Counted from the first letter of the stretch, positions 1 through 12,115 are shown. The stretch is DNA of 64,000 nt from Phyllostachys edulis (GCA_036346405.1 CM070548.1:49519779-49583778), one strand, 5' to 3'. The notes: generated by a model from the sequence alone, not told the origin. Program-made: numbers and translations.

Positions 1-146
1 CCGATTAGAATGGGTGGTTGGGATTAGATTTTGGCTAGAGAAAAAAATGGAGATTTTAGATTGTAACAACATATCCAAGTTTCAAAATAAACAGTGATGC
101 TACGAAAAGCATCTTATTACTGTTTATTAAAACTGGGACTGTTACA
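1..146 (-). repeat. 3' LTR of element A (first 146 bp)
   Basis: On the minus strand this LTR begins TGTAACAGTCC at base 146, directly after a purine-rich tract. It matches the end of the 5' LTR at 10982-11127 with only a few differences. The rest of the LTR lies left of the window. Confidence 0.93.
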
Positions 147-165
147 AACCTACCCCCTTAAGAGA
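147..165 (-). other. Polypurine tract of element A
   Basis: Read on the minus strand this is TCTTAAGGGGGTAGGTT immediately before the LTR start, the usual plus-strand primer site of chromoviruses. Element C has nearly the same tract (39158-39173). Confidence 0.85.
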
Positions 166-366
166 ATCTCGTCCTGAGATTCCGGGTAGTTCAGAAGCTG
201 GAAAGGAATGAAATTAAAAGGATTCTTTTGGAAATATAGCTTCAGTTGTCTTTATTTCTTTCAAAGACAGAAAAGAAAGATTCTAATAAGCAACATAGTG
301 TTGCCATTACATCCTTCTTTTATATTGCTTTGTTTAACCTTGCCTTTCTTGATTCAAAGGTAATTT

Positions 367-3300
367 TTAAACAGCAAAAAGGTGGGGGTGCTCAATCCTC
401 ATCAGATCTTCGCGCTCCCACGTGGCTTCATCATCGGAGTGATTAGCCCACTGAATTTTTAAGAACTTGACGGTACGGTTTCTTGTCCTACGTTCCATTT
501 CATCGAGGATATGCACCGGTTGCTCTTGATAGGAAAGATCTGGTTGAAGATCAAGATTCTCATAAGCAGTAGCCTCGGTAGGAACACGAAGGCATTTCTT
601 CAGCTGAGAAACATGAAAAGTATCATGCACTGCTGAGAGAGAGAGTCAGGTAGCTCCAATTGATATGCCACAGCTCCTCGTTTCGCAATGATTCGGAAGG
701 GTCCGATATAACGAGGTGCTAGCTTCCCTTTTATCTGAAAACGATGAGTGCCCTTCATCGGTGATACTTTGAGATAGACATAATCATCTACCTCAAAGCT
801 TAACTCACGACGACGATGGTCAGCATAGCTCTTCTGACGAGACTGGGCAGTTTTCAAACGGTCTCGAATCAGACGAACTTGCTCTTCAGCTTCCATTACC
901 AAATCTGGACCATAGAATGGTCTTTCACCAGACTCGGACCAATTCAATGGAGTCCTACAAGCTCTTCCATACAAGGCTTCAAAAGGTGACATTTGAATAC
1001 TTGCTTGGTAGCTGTTATTGTAGGAAAACTCCACATACGGCAAAGATTTCTCCCAATTCTTGCCATATGATAGCACACAAGCTCTAAGGAGATCCTCCAT
1101 CACTTGATTCACCCTCTCAGTTTGACCACTGGTTTGAGGATGATAAGCGATCTTTGAAGAGAGTTCAGTCCCCATGGCTTGATGAAGACAATTCGAAATG
1201 AGAAGTGAACCGAGGTCCACGGTCTGAAACAATAACTTTTGGAACACCGTGGAGACAAACAATCTTAGCAATATAGAGCTCTGCTAATTGTTTGCCATTG
1301 AAGGTGGTTTTGACAGGAATAAAATGAGCCACCTTCGTCAGATGATCAATGATCACCCAAATGGTATCAAACCCATTCTGAGTCTTTGGAAGACTGGTAA
1401 AAAAATCCATACCGACTTCCTCCCATTTCCAATGTGGAATAGGCAAAGGTTGAAGGGTACCAGCTGGCTTCAAGTGCTCAGCTTTAACCCTTTGATAAAT
1501 ATCGCATTCAGCAACATACTGAGCAATTTGTCTTTTCATATGGCTCCACCAAAATGTTTTCTTCAAGTCCTAGTACATCTTAGTACTTCCAGGATGTAAA
1601 GAAAACTTGGAATTATGAGCCTTTTTAAGGATTAGGCTTCTCAGCTGAGGATCTGAGGGTACCACCAAACGATTGCGATATCGAATGATACCTCGGGCAT
1701 CTTCATAAAATTCATTGGCTTTACCCGCCTTTAAGTTTTCCCTGATCTTAGCTACTTCTGTATCAGTTTTCTGGGCTTCCAGAATCTGATCTTCAAGTGT
1801 GGACTTCACTTGTAAGGCAGCGAGAGTTCCTTCTTCCACCATTTCGAGACTTAAGCGCTGAAAATCAGCACATAAGTTATTAGCCAGAGGTACTGTCGAC
1901 AAGCAGTTGCATTGTGATTTTCTGCTTAAAGCATCAGCCACAACATTGGCTTTGCCTGGATGGTAATGAATACCCAGATCATAGTCCTTGATAAATTCAA
2001 GCCATCTTCTCTGTCTCATATTCAGATCAGTTTGAGTGAATATGTATTTCAGGCTCTTATGATCAGTATAGATTTCGCAACAATTACCGATAAGGTAATG
2101 TTGCCAAATCTTCAAGGCATGGACTACGGCTGCCAATTCCAGATCATGAGTAGGATAATTTATTTCGTGAGGTCGCAACTGCCTGGATGAATATGCCACA
2201 ACGCGGCCTTCTTGCATAAGCACACAACCAAGTCCATGGCGAGATGCATCGCAATAGATATCGAAGCTCTTATGAACATCTGGCAGAGTAAGAACTGGAG
2301 CTTTGGTCAGAAGAGTTCTCAAAAGCTGGAAGCTTTCTTCACACTCATCTGACCACTCGAATTTCTTCTCTTTCTTTAAAAGTTGAGTAAGAGGCCTCGA
2401 AATTTTGGAAAAGTTTTCAATGAACCTACGGTAATAACCCGCAAGTCCAAGAAAACTTCGAACTTCGGAAACATTCTGAGGCTGTTTCCAGTCTAGTACA
2501 TCTTGTACTTTGCTGGGATCAACAGTGATACCTCCTTTGGATAACACATGTCCCAAGAATGCAACTTGCATGAGCCAGAAGGCACACTTGCTAAACTTAG
2601 CATATAGCTGATGCTTGCGAAGTGTTTCCAACACAAGTCTCAGATGCTGCTCATGCTCTTTAGTAGACTTGGAATAGATAAGAATGTCGTCAATAAACAC
2701 GGCAACAAACTTATCCAAGAAATCCATGAATACTGAATTCATAAGATTCATGAAATAAGCCGGAGCATTTGTTAGACCAGAGGACATAACAGTATACTCG
2801 TACAACCTGTAACGAGTAGAGAATGTTGTTTTAGGAATGTCCTCAGCTCTAACCTTGATCTGATGATAGCCCGATCGAAAATCAATTTTAGAAAAGACTC
2901 GGGCTCCAGTCAGCTGGTCAAAAAGATCATCAATTCGAGGCAAAGGATACTTGTTTTTGATAGTGACTTCATTCAACAGACGGTAGTCCACACACATCCG
3001 CAAAGTCTTATCTTTCTTCTTGACAAAGATGGCCTGGCATCCCCAAGGTGAGGAACTTGGTCGAATAAATCCCTTGTCAAGTAATTCTCCAAGCTGTTTC
3101 TTCAATTCAACCAGCTCATTAGGAGGCATCCGATAAGGTCTTCTAGATATGGGAGCAGTACTAGGGACTAGTTCAATTACGAACTCCACTTCCCGATCTG
3201 GTGGCATGCCGGGAAGGTCTTCAGGAAAGACATCAGGATATTCACATACAACAGGTACTGACTCCAAGGTAGGGGTGGCATCAGCTTGCAACGCACAAAG

Positions 3301-4737
3301 ATGAGAATTGACTATCTTGGATTGAAAAACGACTGAAATGCCGTCTTCATTAGTTATAGAAATAGACCGTTGAGCACAATTAATTTGCCCTCGATTCTTA
3401 GATAGCCAATCCATTCCCAAGATAACATCCAACCCTTTAGAGTCTATCACAATCAAATCTGCCCAAAAATCTACGCCTTGAATATTTATGTTAACGTTAC
3501 GGCAGATTTGATCAGTTTTGAAAACTGATCCTAGTGAATGAATAACATGCGGTGGGTGAAGTTGATGCATGTCCAATTGATGTTGAACAGCAAAGTGCCT
3601 ACTAACAAAAGAATGGGATGCTCTAGAATCAAATAAAACAGTAGCTGAACTGGAATTAACTAGGAGCATACCGAGAACAACATCAGGTGCATCAGCCACC
3701 TCTTCAGCAATGATCTGGTTCACACGACCTCGGGCCGGAACTGGATCAGGCTTGGCAGAGGGCTTCGGAGATGGTGCTGGACGCATGGCAGCTGGGGAAG
3801 GTTGAACAGGTGGTAACCCACGTGCCTTAGCATAACACTGGTTTGCGAAATATCCAAGACGTCCACAATGGAAACAGATCACACTAGGCCTGACATTGCT
3901 GACAGTGGGTGGCCGATTCCCACCAGATTTGGGCTGCCCAGTGGGTGGAGATGGACAAAATGCAAACACCGGCGCCCTTGGTGGAGCTGGAGCTGGCGCT
4001 CGAAAGGACTAAGGCTGCCACAGACGCGGTCTTATTGAACGGCTACTAGCTGCAAACTGGGTAGCCTTCTGCCGCTTCCGTGACTCCTCCAAAGCCTTGC
4101 TTTTAGTCTCAGCAATAATGGCTTTGTCGACGAGGTGTTGAAAATTCCTGAAGTCCTATACTGCCAGGGCCAACTGTAGCTCTTCAGATAATCCATGCAT
4201 GAAGCGGTTTCGACGACGAAGGTCAGTCGAAACATCATCAGGTGCATACCGGGCAAGGAAGTTGAACTCATGCAAATACTCGGTCACCGACTTTCGCCCT
4301 TGCTTAAGTGCGAGGAATTCCTGCTGCTTAACCAACATCACCCCTTCGGGAATGTGAGCTTCACGAAAGGCTTCCGTGAACTCATCCCAAGTAGGGACAT
4401 GTCCAGCAGGCTGAATGGCAAGAAAGTTGTCCCACCAAACACTAGCTGCTCCATCCAACTGGTAACTAGCGAACAGGACTTTCTCCCTCTCGGAACATTG
4501 AGATATTCGCAACTTCTTCTCAATATTCCAGAGCCAATCTTCGGCTTCCAACGGTTTTTGGGAGCTGGAGAACACTGGCGGGTTGGTCCGCTGAAAATCA
4601 GCAAGACTCCCGTGCGCATGATGGCCTCCTGCACCGCCAGCTGGTGTGGTAGTGGAAGAAATGTTGCGCGCAATTTGCTCCAGAATGCGCGTTTGGTCCA
4701 TCCTGTTGCGCTCTATCTGCATGAGGACATCAGCCAT
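367..4737 (-). pseudogene. Element A gag-pol polyprotein, broken
   Basis: One reading frame from ATG 4737 encodes gag and pol. Gag shows the capsid pattern with EAEDWLWNIEKKL and DEFTEAFREAHIP. Its zinc knuckle reads CFHCGRLGYFANQC, with Tyr where the His ligand should be. The protease motif is LFDSRASHSF (D at 3630-3628; DSG changed to DSR). Reverse transcriptase carries FIDD (2697-2686), RNase H carries YCDAS and TDHKSLKYIF, and integrase has its HHCC region and the DDE region (SDRGPRF, TERVNQ). The C-terminus (about 370-520) is a chromodomain ending EATWEREDLMRIEHPHLF. In-frame TAG codons occur at 4158-4156, 4011-4009 and 1572-1570, and frameshifts near 1200 and 640. The stop positions fit CAG or CAA changed to TAG. 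Without its proteins it could move only by trans-complementation. Confidence 0.93.
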
Positions 4738-4740
4738 TGA

Positions 4741-5216
4741 GGGCGGCGGAGGAAGCTCCTCTTCCTAGTGACCACCTTGTGGACCATGAGAACCAAAAGG
4801 GTCGGCCTACTCTCCCTGAGAGTAGGGAATTGGGGTAGAGAATCTCTCCTCTTGTTGTGCTTTCATGTAGTAGTAGGTCATGTCATACTGTTACCACACA
4901 ATGGTTAACAACATCACAAGGATACACTCAAGCAAACACAAACAAGATTGGACAGAGAGAAAGAAAATACTAAACCCCCACATGCATAATGATATGAAAT
5001 GCATCAGAATTAACAACAAAAGAACACAAGATCCATTTCAACAACCACAAGTTTAGTACAGCACCCATATATGTCAGTAGACAATAATGGGCAAGATCCA
5101 ACAAAAGCTTTACAACCTTCAAAGTCGAACAAAAGGGCCATCCTATTATTTTTAATACAAGACAGCTACTAACTGGCTACTACTACTTCCTAAGCTTGGT
5201 GCTCATCATCCATCCC
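4741..5216 (-). other. Element A spacer between the extra ORF and gag
   Basis: About 480 bp of A/T-rich non-coding sequence separates the end of the extra ORF from the gag ATG. I see no further coding signal, repeat or clear splice pair in it. Confidence 0.5.
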
Positions 5217-6031
5217 CTACACATAGTCATCTCGGTTAAAATTCACCGGAAACTCATCTAACAAATGAGCCTCAGGTGAACCCGTGTCTATGGGTTCGAT
5301 GGACTGATGAGACGTCGAGGAGAACCTAGCAGCAGATGATGATCTCCAGGAGGTGCAGGTCGCTGTGTGCGAGGAAAGCCTGCAGACATCCGGGCTTGGC
5401 GACACTGTCCAAGAATAGGAACAAGCCTGACCACTTCTGGGAGTCGAAATCCCGGTGGTGCAGTAGCAGCTGGAGGGATCTCGTTGTTACCATAAAGCAC
5501 GTTACGGGGAACGCGATTCATGGCAACACCAAGCCTCAAATACTCATAAGCTTCATGTAGAGGACGGCGGGTCTCCCACAGTTCATACACCAGGCAGCGA
5601 TGGATTTGGTCCATAATATGAACCAACCTCGCCAACTGGCGTACATGTGGGTCCTCTCCAAACTGAATCTCACCGAACGTGCTCACATCTGCTCTAGGGC
5701 CTTGCTTCGGGAAGTGATCATAGGGTGGTTGAGACAACTCTGTCAAATCATGACGAAGAAGACACATCATCCTACAAGCTGCTTCCTGAACGGCCATAGA
5801 CTCAGAGGTGGCATGTACATGGATACAGTATGGAATACTACCCACCACCTGTCTGGCAATCACATTAATGATAGCCCGGTACTCCTCCATCCCGGGTCCT
5901 CGATCACGACGATAGATGGCATATTCCGGTTAATAGGTAAAGTTGGCTCGCCACATCATATCCCTTGAGAAAGCCGAAACCCATCTACGCCTTTTGGCTC
6001 CTGTCTCCTTAACTGTGTACCGACCACTCAT
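5217..6031 (-). pseudogene. Extra ORF upstream of gag in element A
   Basis: An accessory reading frame between LTR and gag, of a kind often seen in grass Ty3 elements; its function is unknown. The best start is ATG 6031 (MSGRYTVKETGAKRRRW). It lies two bases after a strong splice-acceptor-like CTTTTATGCAG, with an in-frame TAA at 5932-5930. The main body (ATG 5890 to 5288) has a block (EEYRAIINVI..., GSIPYCIHVHA, then helix SMAVQEAACRMMCLLRHDL) that superficially resembles a double-stranded-RNA-binding fold: strands followed by an Ala-rich helix. A Pro-rich tail follows. A frame change near 5300 appears to lead into an acidic end (PVNFNRDDYV, stop at 5217). The dsRBD likeness is inference from pattern only. 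It could instead be a structural gag accessory. Confidence 0.6.
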
Positions 6032-6241
6032 CTCTGCATAAAAGACAAGGTAAGTAAACAACTTGTCCGGGAAAGCCAATGTAAAATTGGGTAAGAATTG
6101 ATACTAGGAGGGTAAGAAATAAAAGATAGCACACCTAAATTTTCAGAAAGTATTTATGTTAAAATAGTTTCATAGAAACTCACTAATGATAACGACCATG
6201 CTAATTCTAACCTACAGTCAAATGTATGCTCGATACTAATT
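6032..6241 (-). other. Degraded primer-binding site and leader of element A
   Basis: The minus-strand sequence just inside the LTR reads AATTAGTATCGAGCA (6228-6241). It resembles the initiator-Met tRNA primer site TGGTATCAGAGC with changes. The remaining 200 bp leads to the splice-acceptor-like CTTTTATGCAG in front of the extra ORF. Confidence 0.5.
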
Positions 6242-6664
6242 TGTGAGGACCCCGCAATATTGGAGGTTTATATCGAATTAACAATCATACCAAAAGCATA
6301 ATTCTTAATCAAGAACAACCGATTCTTAATTAAAAATTATACTAGAAGCATAATTCTTAACAAGGTACAAACCAATATTCAGTTCCTGATATATGTATCA
6401 CAATAGTTCCTGTGTTCCGTGCCATTGCACATATATCCTCAAACAACATTGTATCATACATACAAGGCATACATTTACATAATTATACATAGCATGTTAC
6501 AATTTGATTTGGAATTCTACAATATTATGTGACTTTGGTCACAACAAAACTTTACAAATGAAGCAAAACGAAACAAAAAAAGACCACCAATGGGCTCCCA
6601 TCACCCTCAAAGCTATTGAGTGGAAGTTAGAACTAGCTTCACTCGTTAGCGCCACCGATCGACG

Positions 6665-8131
6665 CTAACTTGGGCATCTCATCTGATAACCATCCTCACC
6701 GCAACAAGAGGTTATAAAACCCGAGTACGTAAGGTACTGCAAGACTTACACAAACTATTAAAAGAAAGTGTTTGAGAGATCCTATACAAAGGATTAGAAT
6801 TTTGTACATGCATAAGGTTAACAATGTGAAGGTTATAATGGTTTCAATTTTTAAGTAAAGCAATACATCTTAAGCCTACACTCGCTAAGTTTTAATAAAG
6901 CAATTTTAATAAACCAATTTGGACTAAAACATGAAGTAAAAGAGAGCATAATCATAAACAATAATCAACATTAAAGTGGCTTTCCACTAATCATTAAAAA
7001 CATTGCATGAATAGCTCTCATGCCGAAATAGTATTCAAAATCAAGTGGTAATTCAAAATCTATACAAAGATCTATTCAACTCAAGCGTTGTCCATAACCG
7101 TGGACACGGCTATTCGAATAGTTTTAACCCTGCAGGGGTGTACATCTTTACCCACACGACTTAGCTAGCCCGTAAGCCATCTAGAATAATAGCACACTGC
7201 CTTTGGTATGCCGCCGTAAACTAAGATTTGGTTTTTTCAACAAGTTAACACTATTGAGCCGAATACCCATGTGTGACCGATCCCGCCAGTTCAAGTTACT
7301 AAAAGAACACCGCCAACCGGGGGTCCACATGTTGTGCCGGGAATGCCGACCCGATCGACAAAAATTAAATGACAGAAAGTAGAGCTGTGCTAGCTGCACA
7401 TATTAGATCGCAATCGGAGCCCTTAAGGTACGTACATGTGATGGAACGCATGTACGTCCTCACCCTCTTAAGGACATATGATACAGATATGATATCAAAC
7501 ACATATGTCCTTACTTCCCTATTTTCCAACTCAATAGCATTAACCTTTTACTTAACCAAACAGCGCCCATACAACTGCGTGTGGAAGTGCGTGGGGCTTG
7601 AATAAATCGATCAATGTTAGGTCCTTAATCAATCCAGACAAGACATCCACATTTCCCAATCTCGTGTAGGAAGGCACCATCACTAGCATCCACTTGTCCA
7701 GATTTAAAATTAGTGAACATAAACAAAATTTGCTTTCATTTCAGATTTACATAGACTGAACAAAGAATCAAAATAGGTGAAATTCATTTAATGTTTCCAA
7801 GTTTGGTAAAATAAACTTGACAACACTACAGACTGCATGGCTAAGCAATTCCTGGAATAAGTATTTTAGTATAGAAGCACTACCTTAAGTTTGAGTGTAT
7901 GATCAGATTAAAGGTAAACCTCAAGTGTTAGGTGATAACTAACTATTAACAAATCACAAATAAATTTTTAGGAAACTAGCATGCAACAGTGCCACTGTTT
8001 TTTAGAAATCTACAGTACAAAAATTGGGATCAATATGGTGTAAAGAGGATGCTTGCCTTGATCATAATAAACCTCTTGTTCTGGTTCTTGTTGCTCAGTA
8101 ACAGATTCAACCACTTCAGAAGAACCAGAAT
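6665..8131 (-). pseudogene. Split LTR reading frame, element A copy (exons A and B)
   Basis: Exon A is 8131-8057 (75 nt). A textbook acceptor TTTTGTGTTTTAG precedes ATTCTGG, and the exon ends CAAG followed by the donor-like GCAAGC. It reads in phase 1 as an acidic peptide beginning DSGSSEVVESV. Exon B starts at 6699 (GGTGAGGATGG) and stops after 11 codons at 6667-6665. Its acceptor AG is damaged (GCG), and an indel relative to family F shortens the frame. A donor-like TTGCTCCG/GTGAGT at 10512/10511 may close an upstream exon, but I find no in-frame ATG there. Function unknown. The same architecture recurs in C, F and G. Confidence 0.45.
7085..7158 (-). other. Conserved LTR block, element A copy
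   Basis: A 70-75 bp segment contains GTGTGGGTAAAG, GCAGGGTTAAAAC, the palindrome TATTCGAATA and GTCCACGGTTATGGAC. It recurs in the LTRs of C, F and G, always between exon A and exon B. Role unknown; it may act as an RNA structure or a regulatory site. Confidence 0.75.
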
Positions 8132-8199
8132 CTAAAACACAAAAGTCCAATGAATAACAAGAAAAATGGCAGAGAACAAAATGCAGAAAAGAGTGCATG

Positions 8200-10150
8200 A
8201 TCAATAGCTCAATGCATATTTAACAACATGCTTAAGTTACCTCTAGCTTAAGTAAGAATAATTACCCATTTTCAATGCCTACTGATACTAATTGTCAAGA
8301 TTAGGGTTTAGTTGCACTGCAGTTTTAGATTTCTAAAACTGAAAATAGGACAAGTTAAAATGAATTTGTCGATTTATGTATACTATAAGCAAAATACTTT
8401 GCTTAAGTTACATCTAACCTAAATAAGAGCAATAGCTTCTAGTTAGCTTTTGTTACTACAAGCTGTCACAGTTTAGAGTTCAATCTAGAATTACAAATTT
8501 CAGATTTTGAGGAAACTGGAAACAGGGCAAAAAGAAGAGTTGACTGCTTCAAACATTGTGAGTGAAGTATTATTTTGGGGTTTAATTTACAGCTAAATTA
8601 GTATAGCTAAAAGTTTAGTTTAATACTTACAAACTTACTAACCAGCTTTTTGGAGAAATGAGAGGTTGGCTCGGTTTTGCTCTGATTTGAGTTTGGAAAA
8701 ACTGAAATTTGGACAGATTGCAAGGAAATGGTTTGCTGACTTTTGCATTGAACAAACTAATGATTTTGCTTAAGTTACAGCTAAGTTAATAAGGATAGAA
8801 ACCTAACTTATCACTCATAAGCTTTACTAGTAAGAATAGAAGGCTACAACTTGCTGGATATGTTGCCAACATGGCCGGCAAGAAAACAGCAAGACCGAAC
8901 TGAGATTCGGTTACCTAAAGTTTCAGATTTTGGGAAAAATCTGAAAATGGACAGATTTCCAAATGAATATGGTTGTTGATTTCTACAACTCACAGGTTAA
9001 TAAAGTTAAAGAGTCTAACTTATCACTTATACACTTTACTAGAAGAAATAGAGGGCTACAACTTGTTGTATGCTGTTGGCATGGCCAACAATAGCAGAAG
9101 ACAGAATTCCACTCGGGTTTAGCTACTGACAGCTTTTGCAAAAACCGAACAGATGATTTCAGAGAAAATGGTTTGCTGATATATTAGACTATGAGAAAAT
9201 GAATTTTTTTTTGATTAAGCTACAGCTAAATGAGTAGAATTCAAAGCCTAGCTTACCACTGAACATCATTTAACACTAATGATCCAATTTTGATTTCAAC
9301 TGGACTGCAGTTTTTAGATTCTGGACTGCAGGACAGATGCGAAAATGAAGTTTGGTGATCTAAACACACACAAGTAAAGTGCTATGATTAAGTTTAGAGT
9401 ATTCCTAACTAGTGTATCAAGCTAACTTATCATTTACTAGCATCAATTGATAAGAACTAAAGAGTTAAAGCCCTGCGTTGTGAGCACCGCTCGGTTTGAC
9501 CAGACCCAAACAAAGCAAACGGGCAAAATACCAAAAGCCAAACTTGTCGCTTCAATGCCTTATAAACAAAATAGTATTTTTGTTTAGGTTACAGCTAAGT
9601 GAGCTAAAGGCTAACTTAACCTTACATTACTAATTGACAAGAAGTAAAATTCGGTTAGAGCTACTGAGTGTTCAGATTTGAAAAATCGAAAATCGCATAA
9701 ATTGCCAAATGAAATTTTCTTTGTTTTGACAGATTTGAGAGACACTTAAGTAAAAATCTTTGCTAGAGTTTAAAGTTGATCTTTAGGGAAAAAAATAGCA
9801 GCCTAATACAACCCCTGCTAACATTAACCCACAAAGGTCAACCGAAAGAATGGAGCTACTGACTTTGTCGGTTTGATCGACAACCAAAACAAAGAAAGAC
9901 AGAGATTTGCGATTTTGGCTGATTTGGAAATACACTAAGCAAATGATTCTAAATTGAAGCTAAAGCTAATCTTCAGAGTAGATAATACCCTAAACCAACC
10001 CTTGCTAACCTTAACCAACAGAGATCAATAGGAAGAATGGATCTACGCTTTTGTTTTTGTCGGACAAGAGCGGTATGTAAAAACTGAAGTTTTGCCCTTA
10101 GCTGAATTGGAGGCATTGTGAATCAAAAGAATGGTTGCTTAAGATGCTAG
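8200..10150 (-). repeat. Degenerate ~170-240 bp tandem array in the LTR of element A
   Basis: The phrase GCTTAAGTTACAGCTAA, or a close variant, recurs near 8232, 8401, 8587, 8770, 9217 and 9586. A companion phrase (AACTGAAAATGGACAG-like) recurs near 8336, 8515, 8699, 8937, 9133, 9320 and 9680. Spacing is roughly 170-240 bp over about ten diverged monomers. Several monomers hold an inverted repeat; the clearest is at 8921-8946, with 11-bp arms TTTCAGATTTT and AAAATCTGAAA. No protein is encoded. Confidence 0.7.
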
Positions 10151-11127
10151 GGTTTAGTAGGAGGCTATCTAAACTTGGAGGTTAAACAGAAAAGCTCAAA
10201 ATCTTGAAAACGATATGAAAGACCGAAAAGTTATAAAAAGAAACTTTTTAGTGATAATTTGATTTGAGCATTGTTTGCATAAGTGAGTGATTCAAGTGAG
10301 CTACTAAGGTCCTTAGGAAGCTCAAGATGGAAAGAATTAAGGACATGGCTTACCAGCCAAGGTTGGAGAAGAAAGATTGCAGTTCTTCGACCGAAACAGG
10401 AGAAACTCAAAAATCGCTTAACCTGTTTGACCAAGAATAAAGATGATGGAAGACCTTAGCTATTGGAATCACAAGACACAATACAACAGGAAGGATTCCA
10501 GAGCAACTCACCGGAGCAAGAAAGCAACACGGTGGTGCTCCAACTGACTTGGGTCAACAGTGAGCAACACCCAGCTCCAACCTACAAATGATGCCCAAAT
10601 TCACATTACCAAGTGAATTAAGCACCAAGAGGGATGAGCATGAGGTGAGAGCAAGAAAACTTCACTGGGAAAGAAAGGAATGAAAAGAGCTCTCTCTCTT
10701 GGTCAACCATTTCAGAGAGCAAAAGCTAGGGTTTATTGGAGGTTGAACCTCCAGGGCAAATGGAGAGGGTTCTGGAGAGGGTGCGGTGGCAGGTTGATGC
10801 CAGGTGGCAGCGGCTTGTCCACAAGCTCAGGTGAAGCGCCACCTTCTCCGGGCTCTGGTCGGCGACGGCGCCCAGCAAGAGGAGGAAGAGGTAGATGCGT
10901 TGCTGCCCTGTGTTTCCTTTTGTTAGCAGCAGCAAGGACTCAACAGCAACTCCCAAAAGAAAGAAAAAAAAAAGCAGCCGTCCGATTAGAATGGGTGGTC
11001 GGGATTAGATTTTGGCTAGAGAAAATAATAGAGATTTTAGATTATAACAACATATCCAAGTTTCAAAATAAACAGTGATGCTACGAAAAGCATCTTATTA
11101 CTGTTTATTAAAACTAGGACTGTTACA

Positions 11128-11760
11128 TCCAACTACCACTTCATGATCATATGTTCTTCTATGACCACCTACTAATCATAATTTCTACTACGATCACTTT
11201 ATGGTCGTAAGCCTTACTACGACTAGGTCAACCATGACCACTCTTGGTCGATAAGGACCACCTACATGTGGACCCAATCTACTAGGGACTTCATGCATTG
11301 TGTCTAATTATACACAGCAGTAAATATGTGATGTTATCCTTTGGTATAACTGCGTGTATTAGTCTCTGTCTGTAGCATAGCCGCAAGGAGAGCGTGGCGT
11401 GTTGTCTCTCTGACAATAACTACCATCAATGTGTGCCATTCTTCTACCGTTCAGGCGCCTTTTGGCATGAACAACTGCCACCCCCTCGACGCTATACAAG
11501 GGATAACAGCGGTGGATAGAGACAAGAGGCGACACAAGCAACCGAACAAACAGAAGTCATTAGCTCTAGCCTTTGGTGACTTCTCTCTTGTTGTACACAC
11601 AATCAATACAAGAACACAAGATTATAGTTGTTATCAGTCAGGAAAAGGCCCGAACCTATCTAAATCCATGTGGCCGATCCCAGTGTAGTCTCGATCAAGG
11701 AGGCCCCCCTTTTAGCATTCATTTCATAAGTTCGATATTAAAACATCGACCGTGAGTTAT
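11128..11760 (+). repeat. LTR fragment of family E (plus orientation)
   Basis: Sequence homologous, in reverse orientation, to 60440-61140. It shares the TTCTTCTATGACCACCTACTAATCAT / GGTCGTAAG region, a TATA-like CTATACAAGG (11491-11500), and the leader CAATCAATACAAGAACACAAG...AAAGGCCCGAACC typical of Tat-type Ty3 LTRs. Element A is inserted in it. Both ends are truncated. Confidence 0.65.
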
Positions 11761-12115
11761 TGCCTAAAATGGCACTGTTGCGCGACAAAATAGCAAAAAT
11801 AGCCCCCTTCCCCGTGCGAACGGATTGATAAAAATGGCACTTTTGTCGTGCTCAAAATGCACAGCAGGGATCCTACCCTGTGGTAGGCTGCATGGCGGCC
11901 TTCCATTCGGCGGTAGCCAGCCTACCGCGCCACTACCGAGTGGCAGGTGGCCTGCCGCACGTAGGCAGGCCGGCTGCCGCCGATTGGGACGCCGCCATGT
12001 GGCTTATCGTACGGTGGGGGCATGGTAGGCCTCGACACGGGTGTTATTTTTGGTAATTCATTTAAGAGGGATGCTATTTTTATTATTTCGATTCTAAATT
12101 GCGCTAAATGAACCA
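11761..12115. repeat. Unclassified GC-rich repeat
   Basis: This stretch is flanked by near-direct repeats AAAATGGCACT(G/T)TTG (about 11768 and 11829). It has a GC-rich core of GGTAGGC and CTACCGC motifs with several short palindromes (11880-12030). It looks like part of a non-autonomous DNA element, but I cannot define termini or a TSD. Confidence 0.35.

Larger units (their letters stand above)
1..11127 (-). mobile_element. Element A: Ty3 chromovirus (Tekay-like), truncated by window edge
   Basis: This is a Ty3-type LTR retrotransposon read on the minus strand. Its 5' LTR is at 6242-11127, gag-pol at 367-4737 and the start of the 3' LTR at 1-146. Bases 1-146 repeat 10982-11127 almost exactly, which pairs the two LTRs. 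An extra ORF lies between the LTR and gag, and pol ends in a chromodomain, so the element belongs to the chromoviruses (Tekay/Del-like by chromodomain pattern and very long LTRs). The right flank begins TCCAA; the matching duplication is outside the window. In-frame stops and frameshifts make it non-autonomous. Confidence 0.93.
6242..11127 (-). repeat. 5' LTR of element A (4.9 kb)
   Basis: Minus-strand LTR starting TGTAACAGTCC at 11127 and ending GGGGTCCTCACA at 6242. The same end motif closes the LTRs of C and G, and F ends in the close variant GGGGTCCCCCACA, so these are one superfamily. It contains, in transcription order, a GC-rich start region (10700-10960), a long degenerate tandem array (about 8200-10150), a candidate coding exon (8057-8131), the conserved block (7085-7158) and a second exon (6665-6699). 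ORFs read across the GC-rich part (10680-11078 plus) have no homologues I recognise and look incidental. Confidence 0.9.

Noticed and set aside
10680..11078. A 132-residue Arg/Gly-rich ORF on the plus strand
   Set aside because: It lies antisense in the GC-rich start of the element A LTR, overlaps an opposite-strand ORF, and shows no recognisable domain.
11761..12115. A possible DNA transposon with GC-rich termini
   Set aside because: I could not find matching inverted ends or a TSD, so it is listed only as an unclassified repeat.
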